Assembly (NCBI RefSeq): GCF_021390155.1
Contig: NZ_CP089985.1
Span: forward strand, 1,871,001 to 1,935,000
Direction: 5' to 3'
DNA: 64,000 nucleotides
Origin: Pseudomonas sp. HN11
GTDB lineage: Bacteria; Pseudomonadota; Gammaproteobacteria; Pseudomonadales; Pseudomonadaceae
Shown here: one piece after another, positions 47,986 through 56,247 of the stretch
Numbering within the stretch: the first letter of the stretch is position 1
Layout of the letters: each line of letters starts with the position of its first letter
Position numbers and translations under genes: made by a program
The notes under the pieces: generated by a model
What the model was told of the DNA's origin: nothing
Database searches by the model: none
Seen by the model: the letters and a program-made list of their open reading frames with translations, nothing else

Positions 47986-48836
47986 GTACACCCGTCGAAG
48001 AAGTGCGCCTGAGCCTGCCGCATATTGAATTGGCGGCTCATCTGTTCGGTCCCGAGGACGGTTTGCCGGTGATCGCCCTGCATGGCTGGCTCGACAACGC
48101 CAACAGCTTTGCGCGACTGGCGCCGAAGCTTCAGGGCTTGCGTATCGTTGCCCTGGATATGGCCGGGCACGGGCATTCTGCGCATCGTCCTACCGGTGCC
48201 GGTTATGCCTTGTGGGATTACGTCTTTGACGTGCTGCACGTCGCGGAGCAACTGGGATGGAAACGTTTTGCATTACTTGGCCATTCTCTTGGCGCCATCG
48301 TGTCTCTGGTGTTGGCGGGTGCGTTGCCGGAGCGTGTGACGCACCTGGGGTTGATCGACGGTGTGATCCCGCCGACCGCCAGCGGTGAGAATGCCGCCGA
48401 GCGGCTGGGCATGGCCTTGCAGGCGCAATTGAACCTGCAAGATAAGCGCAAGCCGGTGTACAACACCCTGGATCGAGCGGTCGAGGCGCGCATGAAAGGC
48501 GTGGTGGCGGTCAGCCGCGAAGCCGCCGAACTGCTGGCCCAGCGCGGTTTGATGCCGGTGCCGGGCGGTTACACCTGGCGCACTGACAGCCGTCTGACCC
48601 TGGCTTCGCCGGTGCGCCTGACCGATGAGCAGGCCATGGCTTTCGTGCGACGCGTCAGTTGCCCTACGCAGCTGGTGGTCGCCGCCGACGGCATGCTGGC
48701 GAAACATTCCGAATTGCTTTCCCAGCTACCCTTTACGGTCAGCACGCTGCCGGGCGGCCATCATTTACATCTGAATGATGAGTCCGGCGCGGTCCTTGTT
48801 GCAGACTGTTTCAATCGGTTCTTCTCCGCGTCTTGA
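47982..48836 (+). CDS. Alpha/beta hydrolase, second of a coupled pair
   Basis: This 284-residue hydrolase has VIALHGWLDNANSFARLAPK (HGW oxyanion), nucleophile ALLGHSLGAIVSLVLAG (GHSLG), and His in TLPGGHHLHLNDESG. It resembles epoxide-hydrolase-like esterases of the same superfamily as its neighbour but is not a close copy. It starts inside the stop codon of the preceding gene (ATGA). Confidence 0.85.
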   Translation: MSTPVEEVRLSLPHIELAAHLFGPEDGLPVIALHGWLDNANSFARLAPKLQGLRIVALDMAGHGHSAHRPTGAGYALWDYVFDVLHVAEQLGWKRFALLGHSLGAIVSLVLAGALPERVTHLGLIDGVIPPTASGENAAERLGMALQAQLNLQDKRKPVYNTLDRAVEARMKGVVAVSREAAELLAQRGLMPVPGGYTWRTDSRLTLASPVRLTDEQAMAFVRRVSCPTQLVVAADGMLAKHSELLSQLPFTVSTLPGGHHLHLNDESGAVLVADCFNRFFSAS

Positions 48837-48885
48837 CTTGGGGCGGTCAACTGCCGAGGCTGGGCGGATTGAAAGGGAGTCAACC

Positions 48886-48942
48886 ATGAACAAACTCAAC
48901 ACCGCTGCGACCTCCGATGGCCAGGGCTCGTTGATCTTATGA
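48886..48942 (+). CDS. 18-codon leader ORF coupled to the DUF4892 gene
   Basis: MNKLNTAATSDGQGSLIL is preceded by a strong ribosome site (AAAGGGAG, spacing 6). Its stop codon overlaps the next start (ATGA at 48939), in a different frame. The DUF4892 gene itself has no ribosome site other than this ORF, so translation of the leader probably loads ribosomes for it. Whether the peptide itself has a role is unknown. Confidence 0.5.
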   Translation: MNKLNTAATSDGQGSLIL

Positions 48943-49757
48943 GCGTGCGTAACGGATGTATCCGTATCCTGGGCTTGAGCCTTTTGAGCCCACTGGTTTT
49001 CGCCGCCGACATACCGGGCAGCCAGGACCTGCCCACCGTGGCTCGTCAGGTCGATTCGCAAATCGTCGATTACCGTCCCGCCGAAGAAAAAGAACGTACT
49101 TACCCCATGGGCGCGATCCGCAAGATCAGCGGCCAGTTGCGCTATGAAGGCCAGGCCACCGCCCGTGGCCAAACCACCGCCATCACCTATGAATTACCCG
49201 CCGAGCACAGCTCCAGCGCCGCGTTCAAGGCGACGCGCGAAGCCTTGCAGGAGCAGGGCGCGCAGTTGTTGTTCTGGTGCCAGGCCCGCGATTGCGGTGA
49301 AAGCAGCCTGTGGGCCAATGAAGTGTTCGGCAATGCCAAGCTGGTCGGTGCCGATGGCCAGCAGGAATACCTGCTGCTGCGCCTGGCCGCCCCGCAGGAA
49401 AATGCCCTGGTGGCGCTGTACGGCATCACCCGCGGCAATCGCCGCGCCTACCTGCATGTGGAGCAACTGGATGCCAACGCGCCGCTGGCCGACCTGCTAC
49501 CCACCTCGGCGACCCTGCTGCGTGAATTGAAAAGCACCGGCGAGCTGGATTTCCCCGCGTTGGGCAGCGAGCCTGACGACACCTGGCTGACCCTGATTTC
49601 CCGTGGGTTGAACCTCGACACCACCTTGCGCGTCAGCCTGACCGGACCGACCGCCGAAGCCTGGCGCCAGGCGTTGGTCGACAAGGGCGTGCGCGCTGCA
49701 CGCATGGAAACCGGCACGGGTGACGCCAAGGGTCTGCACCTGCATCTGATACGCTAG
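48939..49757 (+). CDS. DUF4892 family exported protein
   Basis: This 272-residue protein has a signal peptide (ILGLSLLSPLVFAA, cleavage near Ala22) followed by the DUF4892 domain: SQDLPTVARQVDSQIVDYRP, GQLRYEGQATARGQTTAITY and LFWCQARDCGESSLWANEVF with paired cysteines that could form a disulfide. The C-terminal part (about 165-272) resembles an OmpA-like or BON-type fold weakly; I am not sure. It is likely periplasmic. Function unknown. Confidence 0.75.
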   Translation: MSVRNGCIRILGLSLLSPLVFAADIPGSQDLPTVARQVDSQIVDYRPAEEKERTYPMGAIRKISGQLRYEGQATARGQTTAITYELPAEHSSSAAFKATREALQEQGAQLLFWCQARDCGESSLWANEVFGNAKLVGADGQQEYLLLRLAAPQENALVALYGITRGNRRAYLHVEQLDANAPLADLLPTSATLLRELKSTGELDFPALGSEPDDTWLTLISRGLNLDTTLRVSLTGPTAEAWRQALVDKGVRAARMETGTGDAKGLHLHLIR

Positions 49758-49829
49758 GCGTAACAGGGCGAACGGACCCGTGCCGTTCGCCTAAGCTGTC
49801 TTCCTACAGTCTTCCTTTCGAGATCCTAC

Positions 49830-50891
49830 ATGCTCAATAACGATCGCCTACTGGTGCAAATCCTGCTGCTGGTGCTTTTCGGTGCCAGTTTCTGGGTGAT
49901 GGCGCCGTTCTGGTCGGCGCTGTTCTGGGGCGCGGTGCTGGCGTTTGCCAGTTGGCCGTTGATGGTCCTGCTCACTCGCTGGCTGGGTGGCCGGGAATCC
50001 TTGGCTGCCGGCATTCTCACGTTGTGCTGGATGTTGCTGGTGGCACTGCCGCTGGTGTGGCTGGGCTTCAACCTCGCGGACCACGTGCGCGATGCAACGG
50101 CGTTGATCAAGGATATCCAGGTCGACGGCTTGCCGGAGGCGCCAACCTGGCTCGGCTCGATCCCCATTGTCGGCGAGCGGCTGGTGGCCATGTGGGACAG
50201 CATCGACCAGCAAGGCGCAGCCTTGATGGTCAGCATCAAGCCGTACCTGGGGCAGGTCGGAAATTGGCTGCTGGCGCGCAGTGCGCAAATCGGCGGCGGT
50301 ATCCTTGAGCTGACCCTGAGCCTGGTATTCGTATTCTTTTTCTACCGTGATGGGCCGCGTCTGGCGATGTTCGTGCACCGCCTGCTGGAACGCTTGATCG
50401 GCGATCGTGCCGGCTACTACATCGAATTGGTGGCCGGCACGGTGCAACGGGTGGTCAACGGCGTGATCGGCACCGCTGCCGCCCAAGCCCTGTTGGCCCT
50501 GATCGGCTTCTGGATTGCCGGCGTACCGGGTGCGTTGGTGCTAGGCATCGTTACCTTCCTGCTCAGCCTGATCCCCATGGGCCCGCCGCTGGTGTGGATC
50601 CCTGCCACGGCCTGGCTGGCCTGGAAGGGTGACTACACCTACGCGGTGTTCCTCGGCGTGTGGGGCACCTTCATCATCAGTGGCGTGGACAACGTGCTCA
50701 AGCCCTACTTGATCAGCCGTGGCGGCAACCTGCCGCTGGTGATCGTGCTGCTGGGGGTGTTCGGCGGCTTGATCGCCTTTGGATTCATCGGCCTGTTCAT
50801 CGGCCCGACCTTGCTGGCGGTGGCCTACAGCCTGTTGATGGATTGGAGCGCGACCCAGGCCCAGGGACGGCGGGAAGACAAACCGCTTTAA
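49830..50891 (+). CDS. AI-2E/PerM family membrane transporter
   Basis: This 353-residue protein has about seven membrane helices and the family pattern WVMAPFWSALFWGAVLAFA, VVNGVIGTAAAQALLALIGF, then SLIPMGPPLVWIPATAWL and LGVFGGLIAFGFIGLFIGPT. It resembles E. coli YdiK. Members have been linked to AI-2 export or ion/proton antiport, so the substrate should be left open. It overlaps the convergent kinase gene by 4 bases. Confidence 0.87.
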   Translation: MLNNDRLLVQILLLVLFGASFWVMAPFWSALFWGAVLAFASWPLMVLLTRWLGGRESLAAGILTLCWMLLVALPLVWLGFNLADHVRDATALIKDIQVDGLPEAPTWLGSIPIVGERLVAMWDSIDQQGAALMVSIKPYLGQVGNWLLARSAQIGGGILELTLSLVFVFFFYRDGPRLAMFVHRLLERLIGDRAGYYIELVAGTVQRVVNGVIGTAAAQALLALIGFWIAGVPGALVLGIVTFLLSLIPMGPPLVWIPATAWLAWKGDYTYAVFLGVWGTFIISGVDNVLKPYLISRGGNLPLVIVLLGVFGGLIAFGFIGLFIGPTLLAVAYSLLMDWSATQAQGRREDKPL

Positions 50892-51922
50892 GCTCTGGGC
50901 AACCACATCACGGCGGTCAAGCCACCGCCGGGGGTTTCTTCCAGGTGCAGCCGACCGCCGAGGCGCTCGGCCGCTTCCTTGGAAATCGTCATGCCCAGGC
51001 CGACCCCTCCGGAGTTGCGATTGCGTGAGCCTTCCAACCGGTAGAAGGGCTCGAACACCGCCTCACGCTTGTCGGCGGCAATGCCGGGACCATGGTCGAT
51101 GACGCGGATCACCAAGGCCTCGCGACTGTCCGTCAGTTCGATGCGCGCCGTACCGGCATAACGCAGCGCATTGTCGATCAGGTTGTTGAGGCACGAACGC
51201 AAGGCCATCGGCTGCACCTGCAGCGGTGCGCAGGTGCCGGCGAATTGCACGTCGGCGCCCTGATCCTGCGCATTTTCACTCATCGACTCCACCAGCGCTT
51301 GCACGTCCAGCCAATGCCGGGTTTCGCTGGTGCGTTGCTCGTGCAGATAGCTCAGGGTCGCGTCGAGCATGCTGATCATGTCATCCAGGTCCTGGCGCAT
51401 CTGGCCTTGCAACCGGGTGTCCTCGATCTGTTCCAGGCGCAACTTGAGACGTGACAGCGGCGTGCGCAGGTCATGGGAGACCGCGCCGAGCATGCGCGCA
51501 CGTTGGCTGACCTGTTCGCGGATCCGCCGCTGCATCAGGTTGAAGGTCGACGCGGCCTGCCGCGCCTCACGCGGCCCCGACTCGTCGAGAGGTGGGCTGT
51601 CGAGGTCCAGGCTCAAGCGCTCGGCGGCTTCGCTCAGGCGCTGGATCGGCCGGCTCAGCAACTTGGCGCCGTACCAGGCGGCAATGATCAACGAGATGAA
51701 CTGGAACGTCAGCGGCACCACCGGGCCGCCAAACCACCCACGCTTATGCTTGGGCAGGAGCTTCATCGTGCCGTCGGGCTGTTCGACAAAGGTTTCCTGG
51801 GGCGGCGGCGGAGGCGGGCCGTAATAGCGAAACCAGGAGATCGCCAGCACGTGGGCCAGCACGATTGCCACCAGCAACACGCCAAACAGTCGACCGAACA
51901 GCGTGTTGAAGGCGTTGCGCAT
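50888..51922 (-). CDS. Sensor histidine kinase
   Basis: This 344-residue kinase has membrane helices at about 11-31 and 68-88 enclosing a short periplasmic loop with six consecutive prolines (YYGPPPPPPQ), then HAMP (89-140), His150 in GAVSHDLRTPLSRLK and an ATPase domain (NNLIDNALRYAG, DHGPGI, GGVGLGMTIS). The small loop suggests it senses a membrane state or a partner protein. The ATG at 51922 shares one base with the regulator's stop (TGATG). Confidence 0.9.
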   Translation of the reverse strand: MRNAFNTLFGRLFGVLLVAIVLAHVLAISWFRYYGPPPPPPQETFVEQPDGTMKLLPKHKRGWFGGPVVPLTFQFISLIIAAWYGAKLLSRPIQRLSEAAERLSLDLDSPPLDESGPREARQAASTFNLMQRRIREQVSQRARMLGAVSHDLRTPLSRLKLRLEQIEDTRLQGQMRQDLDDMISMLDATLSYLHEQRTSETRHWLDVQALVESMSENAQDQGADVQFAGTCAPLQVQPMALRSCLNNLIDNALRYAGTARIELTDSREALVIRVIDHGPGIAADKREAVFEPFYRLEGSRNRNSGGVGLGMTISKEAAERLGGRLHLEETPGGGLTAVMWLPRA

Positions 51923-52686
51923 CAACCGATATCCCGCGCATCGAACAGGTAGCCTTCGCCGCGCACGGTCTTGATCAATTGTGGTGCCTTGGGATCATCC
52001 CCGAGTTTTTGCCGCAGGCGCGACACCAGCAAATCGATGCTGCGATCAAAGGCTTCGATGGAGCGGCCACGGGCGGCATCCAGCAATTGCTCGCGGCTCA
52101 ATACCCGGCGCGGACGCTCGATGAACACCCACAGCAGGCGGAATTCCGCGTTGGACAGCGGTACCACCAAGCCATCGTCGGCCACCAGTTGGCGCAACAC
52201 GCTGTTGAGGCGCCAGTTGTCGAAGCGGATGTTGGCGCGCTGTTCGGTGCGGTCATCGCGCACACGGCGCAGGATGGTCTGGATGCGCGCTACCAGCTCA
52301 CGCGGTTCGAACGGCTTGGACATATAGTCGTCGGCGCCCAGTTCCAGGCCGATGATACGGTCGGTGGGTTCGCAGCGGGCGGTGAGCATCAGGATCGGGA
52401 TGTCCGACTCCGCGCGCAGCCAGCGGCATAGCGACAGGCCGTCTTCGCCCGGCAGCATCAGGTCGAGCACCACCACGTCGAAGGTTTCAGCCTGCATGGC
52501 CTGGCGCGTCGCGGTGCCGTCGGTGACGCCGGTGGCGAGGATGCCGAAGCGGGCGAGGTAGTCGATCAACAGTTCGCGGATCGGCACATCGTCGTCAACG
52601 ATCAGCGCGCGGGTGTTCCAGCGCTTGTCATCGACGATCACCGCGCCTTTTTGCTCGTCGTTCAAAGAGACGGAAGGGGTCTGCAT
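51922..52686 (-). CDS. OmpR-family response regulator
   Basis: This 254-residue regulator has a receiver domain (Asp75 in VVVLDLMLPGEDGL, GADDYMSKPF) and a winged-helix output domain with SREQLLDAARGRSIEAFDRS and VRGEGYLFDA. The ATG at 52686 is chosen; an upstream in-frame extension is low-complexity and unlike the family. It is followed immediately by its kinase gene. The target genes are unknown. Confidence 0.9.
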   Translation of the reverse strand: MQTPSVSLNDEQKGAVIVDDKRWNTRALIVDDDVPIRELLIDYLARFGILATGVTDGTATRQAMQAETFDVVVLDLMLPGEDGLSLCRWLRAESDIPILMLTARCEPTDRIIGLELGADDYMSKPFEPRELVARIQTILRRVRDDRTEQRANIRFDNWRLNSVLRQLVADDGLVVPLSNAEFRLLWVFIERPRRVLSREQLLDAARGRSIEAFDRSIDLLVSRLRQKLGDDPKAPQLIKTVRGEGYLFDARDIG

Positions 52687-52945
52687 AATACGATCATCTG
52701 CCTGGTCGTTGCGGTCAGCATAGGCGTCCAGCCCCATGGCTGGAAGTGCTGGTCGGTGGGGCGTGCGAGCGAGGCTAGCGGTGAGGCGTGTTGGGGGCAT
52801 GTCGTGAATGTATCAGCTTTGAAATAATTGAAGAAAATGCCCGCCCGATGGCGGTTGGTCAGTATTTACCGATCATCGGATCCCGCAACGGCGCCGCTTG
52901 CGCTACAATCCGCGCCGATTTCGACTTGCCTGAGAGCTCATTCCA

Positions 52946-53644
52946 ATGCCCGTCTGCCAGACTCCTATCATCGTCGCCCTGGATTACCCCACTCGTGACG
53001 CCGCACTGAAGCTGGCTGACCAGTTGGACCCGAAGCTCTGCCGGGTCAAGGTCGGCAAGGAGCTGTTCACCAGCTGCGCGGCGGAAATCGTCGGCACCCT
53101 GCGTGACAAAGGCTTCGAGGTGTTCCTCGACCTCAAATTCCACGATATCCCGAATACCACCGCCATGGCGGTCAAGGCCGCCGCTGAAATGGGCGTGTGG
53201 ATGGTCAATGTGCACTGCTCCGGTGGCCTGCGCATGATGAGTGCTTGCCGTGAGGTGCTGGAGCAGCGCAGCGGTCCCAAGCCTTTGTTGATCGGCGTGA
53301 CTGTGCTTACCAGCATGGAGCGTGAAGACCTGGCTGGCATCGGGCTGGACATCGAGCCCCAGGAGCAGGTGTTGCGCCTGGCCGCTCTTGCGCAGAAAGC
53401 TGGCCTTGACGGTCTGGTGTGCTCGGCACTGGAAGCCCGGGCGCTGAAGACCGCGCACCCTTCGCTGCAATTGGTGACCCCGGGGATTCGTCCGGCGGGC
53501 AGCGCACAAGATGACCAGCGTCGCATCCTGACGCCGCGCCAGGCGCTGGACGCGGGTTCCGATTACCTGGTGATCGGCCGCCCGATCAGCCAGGCGGCGG
53601 ATCCGGCCAAGGCGTTGGCGGCAGTAGTGGCCGAGATCGCTTGA
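52946..53644 (+). CDS. pyrF: Orotidine 5'-phosphate decarboxylase
   Basis: This 232-residue TIM-barrel enzyme makes UMP, the last step of pyrimidine synthesis. The catalytic Lys64 is in [13 protein letters not shown], with [13 protein letters not shown] at the start and VTPGIRPAG and [11 protein letters not shown] forming the phosphate site. It is monocistronic; the REP pair that followed it has been invaded by an IS110-family element. Confidence 0.96.
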   Translation: MPVCQTPIIVALDYPTRDAALKLADQLDPKLCRVKVGKELFTSCAAEIVGTLRDKGFEVFLDLKFHDIPNTTAMAVKAAAEMGVWMVNVHCSGGLRMMSACREVLEQRSGPKPLLIGVTVLTSMEREDLAGIGLDIEPQEQVLRLAALAQKAGLDGLVCSALEARALKTAHPSLQLVTPGIRPAGSAQDDQRRILTPRQALDAGSDYLVIGRPISQAADPAKALAAVVAEIA

Positions 53645-53775
53645 TATCAGGTCTGACCGGGTAACCAATGTGGGAGCAACTGTCTTGATGACCATAACTT
53701 GGCCATCGATTTCAAAGACAGCCAAACTCCCACAGCTTCAAGCCGTGTGACCTTCAACGACACATCGCTGCCGAT

Positions 53776-54708
53776 CTAGGCAGCGTGTTCTTTCCATTCA
53801 GTCCTATCGCGCAGCATTGCGTTCAGCCGGATTAACAAAACACGCATGCATGCGATTAGCGCAACTTTTGCGCATTTTCCTTTGCCACGCAGTGCTTTAT
53901 AGCGGGCCTGGAATTCAGGCTGGTCCCGAATGACTACCCAGCAGGCCATGTATAGCGAGCGACGTGCGGAAAACCTTCCGCCACGAATGTGACGCGCGCC
54001 TATGTGCTTCCCACTGTCGTTGTTATACGGCGCGAGGCCCGCTAGGGCCGCGATCGGACGCTTGCCAACCTCACCCAACTCCGGCAGGTATGCCATAAGG
54101 CTAGCCGCCGTAATGAGCCCGATGCCCTTAACTGAACACAGGCGTTCGACTTTTTCGTGGTCTAGCACGTTGGCGCTTTGACGAATCAACTGGTCTATCG
54201 CGTTCACAGCTTTGATCAGGTAGTCGATATGACTCTGCAACGCTGGCTTTACTACGTCACATGAGGCCGTTTTCAGGCGCCTTTTGTCATCGTCTCTCTG
54301 CTGAATAAAGTTTTCTCGCTGTTGGACTAACGCGCGCAACTCGTCATGTTTCGGGCTGGTGATTCGGCTGTTAGGCGAGTCGAGTACCGCTGCGAACTGC
54401 GCAAGGGACTTTGCATCTATCGGGTCGGTTTTGGCTTGTTGGCCCATCGCCGTGGAAAAACTCTTGGCTCGACGGGGATTGATGCAGTTGAGGCCCGCAG
54501 CCTGGAGCGCCTTCATGACTTTGCGCTCGTAACCGCCAGTGGCCTCCAACAGCACGCGACCGACCTGGTGAAGCAATAGCCACCCAATCAACCCAGGGAA
54601 ATCATCTTCGGCGTTAGCGCAACTTACCCCAACGTCAATCAGATTAACTCGAGCCTCAAGGCTGTCCTTGGAAACATCAATGCCTGCTGGATAGGAAAAC
54701 ATAGCCAA
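53776..54708 (-). CDS. IS110-family transposase (DEDD recombinase)
   Basis: This 310-residue recombinase has the RuvC-like DEDD set visible as Asp11 (AGIDVSKDSLEA), Glu55 (VLLEATGGYERKV), Asp95 and Asp98 (KTDPIDAKSLAQFA). The C-terminal domain contains LCSVKGIGLITAASLMAY, GLAPYNNDSGKHIGARHIRG and GRFSARRSLYMACW, where the catalytic serine is expected (probably Ser247). It is intact. IS110 enzymes recombine element and target DNA guided by a structured RNA made from the element's non-coding end. Confidence 0.95.
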   Translation of the reverse strand: MAMFSYPAGIDVSKDSLEARVNLIDVGVSCANAEDDFPGLIGWLLLHQVGRVLLEATGGYERKVMKALQAAGLNCINPRRAKSFSTAMGQQAKTDPIDAKSLAQFAAVLDSPNSRITSPKHDELRALVQQRENFIQQRDDDKRRLKTASCDVVKPALQSHIDYLIKAVNAIDQLIRQSANVLDHEKVERLCSVKGIGLITAASLMAYLPELGEVGKRPIAALAGLAPYNNDSGKHIGARHIRGGRFSARRSLYMACWVVIRDQPEFQARYKALRGKGKCAKVALIACMRVLLIRLNAMLRDRTEWKEHAA

Positions 54709-54732
54709 ACCCTCTTACACTCAAAGTGAGAG

Positions 54733-54900
54733 CGCTCTGGCTTGGCCCACGCTTGTAACTGTTCGAGGTGGGCTCGTTCAACTGTTCGGGCTCATGTCCA
54801 GAGCGGAGAAGTGAGTGGCAGCATGGGCTCCCACACGTGCTTTAAGCACTTCGGGCATTCAGCTTGCCACTCACCCTCTCACCTTCAGCTTAATCCTGTC
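54733..54900 (-). ncRNA. Candidate bridge RNA of the IS110-family element
   Basis: Read on the transposase strand, the 5' non-coding region folds into two loops. The first is closed by GTGAGTGGCA/TGCCACTCAC (54865-54874 with 54811-54820). It holds GCCCG (54856-54852), identical to the left target half, and TGTGGGAG (54835-54828), complementary to the right target half CTCCCACA. The second is closed by an 8-base stem (54798-54805 with 54733-54740) and an inner stem (GCCCAC/GTGGGC). It holds ACAGTT, identical to the element's right terminus (53683-53678), and ACAAGC (54756-54751), complementary to the start of its left terminus GCTTGT. This is the target-loop then donor-loop order described for IS621 bridge RNAs. 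RNA boundaries are my estimate. Confidence 0.72.
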
Positions 54901-54912
54901 TCAAGACACAAG

Positions 54913-54993
54913 CGGGCTTGCTCGCGAATGCGATGGATCAGCCAGTACATCTGTCGACTGACACACCGTATTCGCGAGCAAGCCCGCTCCACC
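54913..54993. repeat. REP pair with its left member cut by the IS110-family element
   Basis: CGGGCTTGCTCGCGAATGCG (54913) is the truncated left REP. The inverted right member TATTCGCGAGCAAGCCCGCT ends near 54993. The missing GTGGGAG arm is at 53670-53676 on the other side of the element. Confidence 0.88.
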
Positions 54994-55010
54994 ATCAGAT
55001 CCAAAGTGTG

Positions 55011-56018
55011 TCAGTTGACCTTCAGCACCAACTTGCCGAAGTTCTCGCCGTTGAACAGCTTCATCAGCGTCTCCGGGAACGTCTCCAGCCCCTCCACGAT
55101 ATCTTCCTTGCTCTTGAGCTTGCCCTGGGCCATCCAGCCGGCCATTTCCTGCCCGGCAGCAGCAAAACCTGCGGCGTGGTCCATCACCACAAAGCCTTCC
55201 ATGCGTGCGCGGTTGACCAGCAGTGACAAGTAGTTGGCTGGACCTTTCACGGCTTCCTTGTTGTTGTATTGGCTGATGGCGCCGCAGATGACCACGCGGG
55301 CTTTCAGTGCCAGGCGGCTGAGGACGGCGTCGAGAATATCGCCGCCGACGTTATCAAAATACACATCGACGCCCTTGGGGCACTCGCGCTTGAGTGCAGC
55401 GGGCACGTCTTCGCTTTTGTAGTCGATGGCGGCGTCGAAGCCCAGTTCATCCACCAGGAACTTGCACTTGTCCGCACCACCGGCAATCCCCACTACCCGG
55501 CAACCCTTGAGCTTGGCGATCTGCCCGGCAATGCTGCCCACGGCACCCGCCGCGCCAGAGATCACCACGGTTTCGCCGGCTTTGGGCGCGCCGGTGTCCA
55601 GCAGCGCAAAGTAGGCGGTCATGCCGGTCATGCCCAGGGCAGACAGGTAGCGCGGCAAAGGGGCCAGTTTCGGATCAACCTTGTAGAAGCCACGCGGCTC
55701 GCCGAGGAAGTAGTCCTGCACACCCAACGCACCGTTGACGTAGTCGCCGATGGCGAACTGCGGGTTGTTCGACGCGATCACCTTGCCCACGCCCAGCGCA
55801 CGCATGACTTCGCCGATGGCGACGGGCGCAATGTAGGATTTGCCTTCATTCATCCAGCCACGCATGGCCGGGTCGAGGGACAGGTATTCGTTATGCACCA
55901 GCACTTGGCCGTCCTGGGGCGCGCCCAGCGGGACCTCCTGATAAGTGAAGGTGTCCCGGGTGGCTGCGCCGACCGGGCGTTTGGCGAGCAGGAATTGGCG
56001 GTTGGTCTGGGCGGTCAT
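55011..56018 (-). CDS. NADP-dependent oxidoreductase (MDR family, CurA-like)
   Basis: This 335-residue medium-chain reductase lacks catalytic zinc. Motifs include YLSLDPAMRGWMNEGKSY, the cofactor fold VVISGAAGAVGSIAGQIAKL, KGVDVYFDNVGGDILDAVL and ICGAISQYNNKEAVKGP. These match the leukotriene B4 dehydrogenase/CurA group that reduces conjugated enones with NADPH. The ATG at 56018 starts the family sequence. Monocistronic, with a REP at its 3' side. Confidence 0.9.
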   Translation of the reverse strand: MTAQTNRQFLLAKRPVGAATRDTFTYQEVPLGAPQDGQVLVHNEYLSLDPAMRGWMNEGKSYIAPVAIGEVMRALGVGKVIASNNPQFAIGDYVNGALGVQDYFLGEPRGFYKVDPKLAPLPRYLSALGMTGMTAYFALLDTGAPKAGETVVISGAAGAVGSIAGQIAKLKGCRVVGIAGGADKCKFLVDELGFDAAIDYKSEDVPAALKRECPKGVDVYFDNVGGDILDAVLSRLALKARVVICGAISQYNNKEAVKGPANYLSLLVNRARMEGFVVMDHAAGFAAAGQEMAGWMAQGKLKSKEDIVEGLETFPETLMKLFNGENFGKLVLKVN

Positions 56019-56247
56019 GGCAGCGACTCTTCTGGAAATGAGCCTGAAGTGATAGACCTTCAACGGGCCGCGGGCAAGGTTCACCGAAGGCGCGAATGCC
56101 GGTCGATAGGCGTTGCTGATAATTGCCCGGTAGCTCTTATCAATGCGATCCATGCAGCGCCAACCGGCCGTTTGATAATGCTGACGCCTGCGGCGCGGTG
56201 TTGGCTAGACTCGACGCACCGTTATTTTCTCCCACAGGACATCTCCT

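Larger units (their letters stand above)
53677..54912 (-). mobile_element. IS110-family element inserted in a REP, about 1236 bp
   Basis: The REP half AATGTGGGAG ends at 53676 and its continuation CGGGCTTGCTCGCGAATGCG begins at 54913; joined, they recreate the REP seen at 9012. Three bases (AGC on the plus strand, GCT on the transposase strand) are shared at both junctions, so the exact ends are ambiguous by three bases, and there is no other target duplication. Short sub-terminal inverted repeats TGTCTTGA (53681-53688) and TCAAGACA (54901-54908) lie 3 to 4 bases inside the ends. These are IS110-type features. The 204 bases upstream of the transposase start are non-coding and structured. Confidence 0.9.

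Noticed and set aside
48273..48707. 144-codon minus-strand frame inside the second alpha/beta hydrolase
   Set aside because: Antisense shadow; the plus strand carries complete catalytic motifs.
53667..53742. Apparent REP-like inverted repeat GTGGGAG...CTCCCAC after pyrF
   Set aside because: The right arm (near 53728) lies inside the IS110-family element and lacks the CGGGCTTGCTCGCG core; only the left arm is REP. The pairing is accidental or part of the element's end structure.
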